Part shown: piece by piece, positions 15,154 to 17,983 of the stretch
How the letters are laid out: each line of letters opens with the position of its first letter
How positions within the stretch are numbered: the first letter of the stretch is position 1
Assembly (NCBI GenBank): GCA_910584665.1
Contig: CAJUBL010000062.1
Location: 1 to 17,983 of the forward strand
Direction: 5' to 3'
Source of the DNA: an uncultured Muribaculaceae bacterium
Lineage (GTDB): Bacteria; Bacteroidota; Bacteroidia; Bacteroidales; Muribaculaceae
DNA length: 17,983 bases
Program-made: the position numbers and the translations under genes
Notes under the pieces: model-generated
Told to the model about the DNA's origin: nothing
The model's input: only the letters and a program-made list of their open reading frames with translations
The model's database searches: none

Positions 15154-16209
15154 TCATAAAACATAATGAGGCAACTGCATTGTCATGCAATGAAGCGACC
15201 CGTGTTGTTGTATAAGAGACCGGCAATCAACCGTCCGGACCATACGGTCAGGAAAAACAGTCATCATTATCTGCCGTGCGAGTTCGTCACGACAATGTTG
15301 TCCGTATACCGGCAAAAGCACCGACCGCGGGGTTATCAGGAAATTGGCATAAGTTGCGGGAAGCCGGTTACCATCCTCGTCACAGACAGGGTGGGGCATA
15401 GGCAACCCTACAAGATGATACGGCTTACCGTCACGTGTAGTGAATGTCGACAACTGTTGCTCCATAAGAGACAACTGTTCGTAATGCTCGTCATCAGGAT
15501 CATCACATTTCACATATACAATCGTATCATCCGACACAAGTCGTGCCAATGTATCTATATGGCTGTCTGTATCATCTCCGGCCAGATAACCATGGTCAAG
15601 CCAGAGCACTCTGTCGGCACCGAGTGACTCCCTCAGATAAGACTCTATCTGTTCGCGTGACAGGTCCCCGTTACGATTGGCCGACATAAGACATTCACTT
15701 GTAGTAAGTATCGTACCGCGTCCGTCACTCTCAACCGAACCGCCCTCAAGCACAAAGCCAAGACGATTTTCATACCGGGTACCCAGCATACCTTTTCTAT
15801 ACATGGACGAGGTTATCAGATTATCCTTATCAGCGGCAAATTTCAGTCCCCAGCCATTAAAAGCAAAGTCGACAGCGATATGTCGCCCGTGCATATCTTC
15901 ACACGTTATGACACCAAAATCCCGGGCCCAGGTATCGTTGGCAGGAATCTCCGTAATAATAATTTTCTCCGGAGGAAGATCATCAAGCGCTAACCTGGCT
16001 TCTTTCTCATCCGGAGCTATAAGGATAACCCTGACACCGTCATCAACCAGTTCGGAAATTATCCTGACGACTGTATTCCGGACCTGTTCCAGCATATAAG
16101 CCCAGTCGGTGTCACGATGAGGCCATGCCATCAGCACAGCATCATAGTACTCCCATTCAGCCGGAAGCCGTCTTATGTATGTATTCTTATCTTCACATAT
16201 CCTGTTCAT
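15154..16209 (-). CDS. aguA: Agmatine deiminase
   Basis: 351 residues. Converts agmatine and water to N-carbamoylputrescine and ammonia; cytosolic, first step of the two-enzyme route completed by the downstream aguB. Peptidyl-arginine-deiminase-like fold. Motifs: LPAEWEYYDAVLMAWPHRDTDW (N-terminus), WARDFGVI (substrate Asp), VLEGGSVESDGRGTILTTSECLM, AGDDTDSHIDTLARLV (catalytic His region), and the nucleophile C341 in GSLHCMTMQLP. The last motif reads QQHGSLHC rather than GGGNIHC of plant and pseudomonad enzymes, but the Cys and His are kept. The start ATG at 16209 lies inside the upstream small gene, overlapping its last 17 bases, so translation is probably coupled. Confidence 0.95.
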   Translation of the reverse strand: MNRICEDKNTYIRRLPAEWEYYDAVLMAWPHRDTDWAYMLEQVRNTVVRIISELVDDGVRVILIAPDEKEARLALDDLPPEKIIITEIPANDTWARDFGVITCEDMHGRHIAVDFAFNGWGLKFAADKDNLITSSMYRKGMLGTRYENRLGFVLEGGSVESDGRGTILTTSECLMSANRNGDLSREQIESYLRESLGADRVLWLDHGYLAGDDTDSHIDTLARLVSDDTIVYVKCDDPDDEHYEQLSLMEQQLSTFTTRDGKPYHLVGLPMPHPVCDEDGNRLPATYANFLITPRSVLLPVYGQHCRDELARQIMMTVFPDRMVRTVDCRSLIQQHGSLHCMTMQLPHYVL

Positions 16210-16435
16210 CGTAATCTCTCAAATGATCCCAAATGTTGTCTTGCGACTCCATGTATTCCTCACAGTACTCCCTGAATCCATGACGTTCGGTAGTACCGAC
16301 AGCCTGGCACCACTCAGCATACTCAGCCTTCAGCTCGGCATCCTCTGCAATGAGTCGTTTAAACTCAGCTTCTGCTATATCTATGCTCTTACTCTGTTCG
16401 ATAAGCTGAGTAAAAAATTGTGTGATATCTTCCAT
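16193..16435 (-). CDS. Small acidic protein of unknown function, first gene of the agu operon
   Basis: 80 residues, rich in Glu and Asp, predicted mostly helical, with no signal peptide or membrane segment. It opens MEDITQFFTQLIEQSKSIDI, continues with a heptad-like acidic stretch (about 20-41: EAEFKRLIAEDAELKAEYAEWC) and ends in EEYMESQDNIWDHLRDYDEQDM. I do not recognise a named family. Reasons to believe it is real: it is co-directional, it overlaps the aguA start by 17 bases, and it is the first open frame after the promoter and leader hairpin of the operon. It could be a partner or regulator of agmatine metabolism, or simply a conserved passenger; the sequence does not say. Confidence 0.7.
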   Translation of the reverse strand: MEDITQFFTQLIEQSKSIDIAEAEFKRLIAEDAELKAEYAEWCQAVGTTERHGFREYCEEYMESQDNIWDHLRDYDEQDM

Positions 16436-16478
16436 CGTTATTCAAGCCTATAAAAGGTAGGTATTAGGTTTTGCTCAA

Positions 16479-16486
16479 CAAATATA
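16479..16486 (-). promoter_or_regulatory. Possible proximal -7 box for the agu operon
   Basis: CAAATATA on plus reads TATATTTG on minus, matching TAnnTTTG, 44 bases upstream of the small acidic gene. No TTTG lies at the right distance (nearest TTTC on the minus strand at about 15 bases), so it may be an A+T-rich coincidence or a second, weak promoter. Confidence 0.3.
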
Positions 16487-16504
16487 CGAAAAATATTCGA
16501 CGAA

Positions 16505-16560
16505 ACATAATAGCGAAACTCGGCCGAAAGGCCGATGCGCAGTGCCGGAGGCTATTATGT
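16505..16560 (-). other. Hairpin with internal stem in the agu operon leader
   Basis: ACATAATAGC (16505-16514) pairs perfectly with GCTATTATGT (16551-16560), closing an interior that contains a six-pair stem, TCGGCC/GGCCGA, with a four-base loop (16520-16535). On the minus strand, if the promoter at 16565-16596 is used, this structure would sit at the very 5' end of the agu transcript. It leaves a 15-base unpaired strand (CTCCGGCACTGCGCA on minus) opposite five bases. It has no T-run directly after it. It could be a leader stabiliser, a small riboswitch-like element or a dispersed palindromic repeat. Confidence 0.55.
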
Positions 16561-16564
16561 GAGT

Positions 16565-16596
16565 CAAATATACTAATAATAACGCATTTCCCGCAA
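16565..16596 (-). promoter_or_regulatory. Likely promoter of the small-protein-aguA-aguB operon
   Basis: On the minus strand TTG (16596-16594) and TATATTTG (16572-16565) are separated by 21 bases, fitting the Bacteroidetes pattern. The predicted start near 16558 would make a leader of about 120 bases that begins with the hairpin at 16505-16560. The same nine bases, CAAATATAC on plus, recur at 16479-16487. Confidence 0.5.
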
Positions 16597-16639
16597 TACA
16601 TGGTTACGCCTTACGTCTTATTAACACTATTTAGTAAAC

Positions 16640-16677
16640 ATGTGCATACATACGGCACATAGTACATAATATCTTTG
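16640..16677 (+). promoter_or_regulatory. Promoter of the 74-residue protein gene with an operator-like dyad
   Basis: TATCTTTG at 16670-16677 is a perfect -7 box, 28 bases before the ATG. No TTTG lies 19-21 bases upstream. Instead an inverted repeat ATGTGC (16640-16645) / GCACAT (16655-16660) with a nine-base spacer covers the -33 region. A promoter with a good -7 and a dyad in place of the -33 suggests control by a DNA-binding protein, probably an activator; this is inference. Confidence 0.5.
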
Positions 16678-16705
16678 CATCATCAAAGAACTAAAAACTA
16701 TTGCC

Positions 16706-16930
16706 ATGAGTAAAACATTTGTTATCACCGACGATGTAATAAACACTATCAACTCTCTAAGCGAGGATGATCGCATATGCATCTCCGCCGCCATTGCCGG
16801 TGAACTCATATGCGGACAGAAAGCCGACAGCACACTGACATCCATGCAGCGTATCATCTTCTCGATAATACGCAATTCCGTAAAACGTTCAACCGATGCA
16901 TATATAAACAATATGGCCGCAACTGCATGA
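16706..16930 (+). CDS. Small protein of unknown function, 74 residues
   Basis: Opens MSKTFVITDDVINTINSLSE and ends with SIIRNSVKRSTDAYINNM plus a short tail. Predicted to be helical and cytosolic, without signal peptide or long hydrophobic segment. It has its own promoter upstream and a strong hairpin downstream, so it is a single-gene transcript, which supports it being real. The pattern of a helix with SLSEDDRICISAAIAGELI, a GQK turn, then a LTSMQRIIFSIIRNSV helix is reminiscent of the short N-terminal helical domain of DUF6291/DUF4373-type proteins found in Bacteroidetes phage and mobile replication genes. That likeness is from memory and weak. No function can be assigned. Confidence 0.7.
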   Translation: MSKTFVITDDVINTINSLSEDDRICISAAIAGELICGQKADSTLTSMQRIIFSIIRNSVKRSTDAYINNMAATA

Positions 16931-16954
16931 ACATCAGCTCTGATACCATTACAT

Positions 16955-17002
16955 AACATCGATCCCCGTGTTACATATCAATATAACACGGGGATCGATG
17001 TT
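16955..17002. terminator. Bidirectional intrinsic terminator between the 74-residue gene and htpG
   Basis: A perfect inverted repeat of about 19 pairs: arms 16955-16973 (AACATCGATCCCCGTGTTA) and 16984-17002, with a ten-base loop. G+C-rich core ATCGATCCCCGTG. On plus it is followed by TTTG; on minus by TTATGT, so T-runs are short. Its location, 24 bases after the small gene stop and 15 bases after the htpG stop, in a convergent gap, supports a shared terminator. Confidence 0.85.
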
Positions 17003-17017
17003 TGTAAGGATCTTTAT

Positions 17018-17983
17018 TTACTTGCCAAGCAATGAAACCGAACGCTTGATAAACTCTGAGAGTTCACGTCCCCTGAGAAGACCGTTACCCAAGAGTGCAA
17101 GATCTACGAGCTGTTTCACGACAGGCACCCCTGCGGCATATTCCCTGATAAGATTATCCTGCTCTCTGCGGTTCTTCCTGACCTCCTCCTCGAGGCTATC
17201 AAGTTGTGACTGTTGCTCATCAGTAGCTTTTCCATCCTTGATTTCACCACGTGTCTTTGTTATCTGTTCATTGGCATTGTTCAAAGACGCCTCAAGAGGT
17301 TCGATACGATCTTTCAGAGCCGATTCCGCATCGTCGGCAACACTCCTGACAATAGGATGTTCAATATTAACAACAACATTATAGCTATCGGGCAATTCTC
17401 CGTAAAAACTCATTCCGGACTGGAGGGCAGCCATGTCCTTCATTCGCCGCATGTACTCGTTCTGAGTAATCTCTACCGGAGCGGACCCTTCGCCAAGAGC
17501 CTCAAAAGTAACAAGATACTGTGCATCTTTGACTGCAGGCAACTGAGACTGGAACATCGTGGTCAGAATATTACGTCCGGTGGCGGAGAGATTGACAGCC
17601 TTCTTATCCTCTTTCATTACGAGATTGTCAATTATATCGCTGTCAACACGTACAAAACGGGATTTTTCGATCGTCTGTTCAAGTAACCCCACAAAGTGCG
17701 GATCAAGCTGTCCATCCATCAGCAGAACATCATATCCCTTTGATGTGGCATTGTCGATGTAACGGTACTGAGCGGTAGCATCCGTTGCATAAAGATATAC
17801 GGTAGTGCCATCCTTATCGGTCTGCCCGGCCTCTATCAATGTCTTGTACTCATCAAGCGTAAAGTAACGGTTCTCGGTATCCTTGAGCAACATGAATTTT
17901 CTGGCAGCATCCTTGAACTTCTCGTCAGTAAGCATTCCATACTCTATGAAAATCCTGATATCATCCCACTTCGACTCATAGTC
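17018..17983 (-). CDS. htpG: Chaperone HtpG (bacterial Hsp90), C-terminal 321 residues (cut by window end)
   Basis: ATP-dependent cytosolic chaperone; dimer. Only the C-terminal part is in the window. The open frame runs unbroken to the right edge with DYESKWDDIRIFIEYGM upstream of the methionine at 17935, so that methionine is internal, not a start. The segment includes the end of the middle domain (KFMLLKDTENRYFTLDEY, GYDVLLMDGQLDPHFVGLLE, about residues 32-98 of this fragment) and the C-terminal dimerisation domain, with an acidic coiled-coil-like insert (LEASLNNANEQITKTRGEIK, then DSLEEEVRKNRREQ) before the final helices (LVDLALLGNGLLRGRELSEF). The Bacteroidetes form is about 680 residues, so slightly over half is missing. 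The N-terminal ATPase domain lies outside. Confidence 0.95.
   Translation of the reverse strand, partial: DYESKWDDIRIFIEYGMLTDEKFKDAARKFMLLKDTENRYFTLDEYKTLIEAGQTDKDGTTVYLYATDATAQYRYIDNATSKGYDVLLMDGQLDPHFVGLLEQTIEKSRFVRVDSDIIDNLVMKEDKKAVNLSATGRNILTTMFQSQLPAVKDAQYLVTFEALGEGSAPVEITQNEYMRRMKDMAALQSGMSFYGELPDSYNVVVNIEHPIVRSVADDAESALKDRIEPLEASLNNANEQITKTRGEIKDGKATDEQQSQLDSLEEEVRKNRREQDNLIREYAAGVPVVKQLVDLALLGNGLLRGRELSEFIKRSVSLLGK

Noticed and set aside
15154..15190. Altered active-site motif of agmatine deiminase (QHGSLHC instead of GGGNIHC)
   Set aside because: The Cys nucleophile and its His neighbour are kept, and I recall the same variant in other Bacteroidetes enzymes, so it is a lineage trait rather than a defect.
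16488..16564. Miniature mobile element with a nine-base target duplication (CAAATATAC)
   Set aside because: The ends of the 77-base segment are not inverted repeats and the repeated nine bases match a promoter -7 box, so chance or promoter duplication is as likely; kept only as an alternative in the findings.
1..17983. CRISPR arrays, tRNA or rRNA genes, integrases, toxin-antitoxin or defence genes
   Set aside because: I looked for regular direct repeats, tRNA-like cloverleafs and recognisable protein families of these kinds and saw none.

Overview
The window reads as chromosomal DNA from a Gram-negative member of the Bacteroidales; a Muribaculaceae-like or Bacteroides-like organism is my guess at family level. 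Three things support this. Promoters follow the Bacteroidetes pattern TTTG-N19-21-TAnnTTTG, and upstream regions lack strong Shine-Dalgarno sites. The gene set includes typical Bacteroidales families: a DUF5686 outer-membrane protein and the order sppA-lpxK-punA-thiL. An LpxK and a YejM-like protein imply lipid A and an outer membrane. I see no rRNA, tRNA, CRISPR array, transposase or phage gene.

Layout. On the minus strand, 1-2112 is the N-terminal 704 codons of pyruvate phosphate dikinase (ppdK), cut by the left edge. The 634-base gap that follows holds the ppdK promoter and a canonical plus-strand promoter at 2370-2400. That promoter starts a roughly 295-nt, hairpin-rich leader or small RNA ending in a stem plus T-run at about 2701, just before a YejM/PbgA/LapC-like inner-membrane protein (2747-4594). 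Next comes an RlmD/RumA-type 23S rRNA uracil methyltransferase with a TTG start (4646-6061). It overlaps the 3' end of a convergent CYTH-domain protein (6042-6515, minus), which in turn is divergent from a DUF5686 outer-membrane protein (6545-9094).

A four-gene plus-strand cluster follows, with a good promoter at 9136-9166: sppA (membrane protease), lpxK (lipid A 4'-kinase), punA (purine nucleoside phosphorylase) and thiL (thiamine-phosphate kinase). It ends at a very strong bidirectional hairpin at 14201-14244. The minus-strand agmatine-to-putrescine operon converges on the same hairpin. It carries a small acidic unknown protein (16193-16435), agmatine deiminase aguA (15154-16209) and N-carbamoylputrescine amidase aguB (14260-15147), and its leader region contains a hairpin closed by ten base pairs. 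A 74-residue small protein of unknown function (16706-16930) has its own promoter, with a dyad where the -33 box should be. It converges on the C-terminal part of the chaperone HtpG (17018-17983, minus) through another perfect bidirectional hairpin.

Most of the window is ordinary core genome. The least explained parts are the structured RNA before the YejM-like gene, the leader hairpin and small acidic protein of the agu operon, the operator-like promoter of the 74-residue protein, and an Asn-to-Asp change at the base-specificity position of the purine nucleoside phosphorylase. I did not find convincing evidence for a wholly new multi-gene system.
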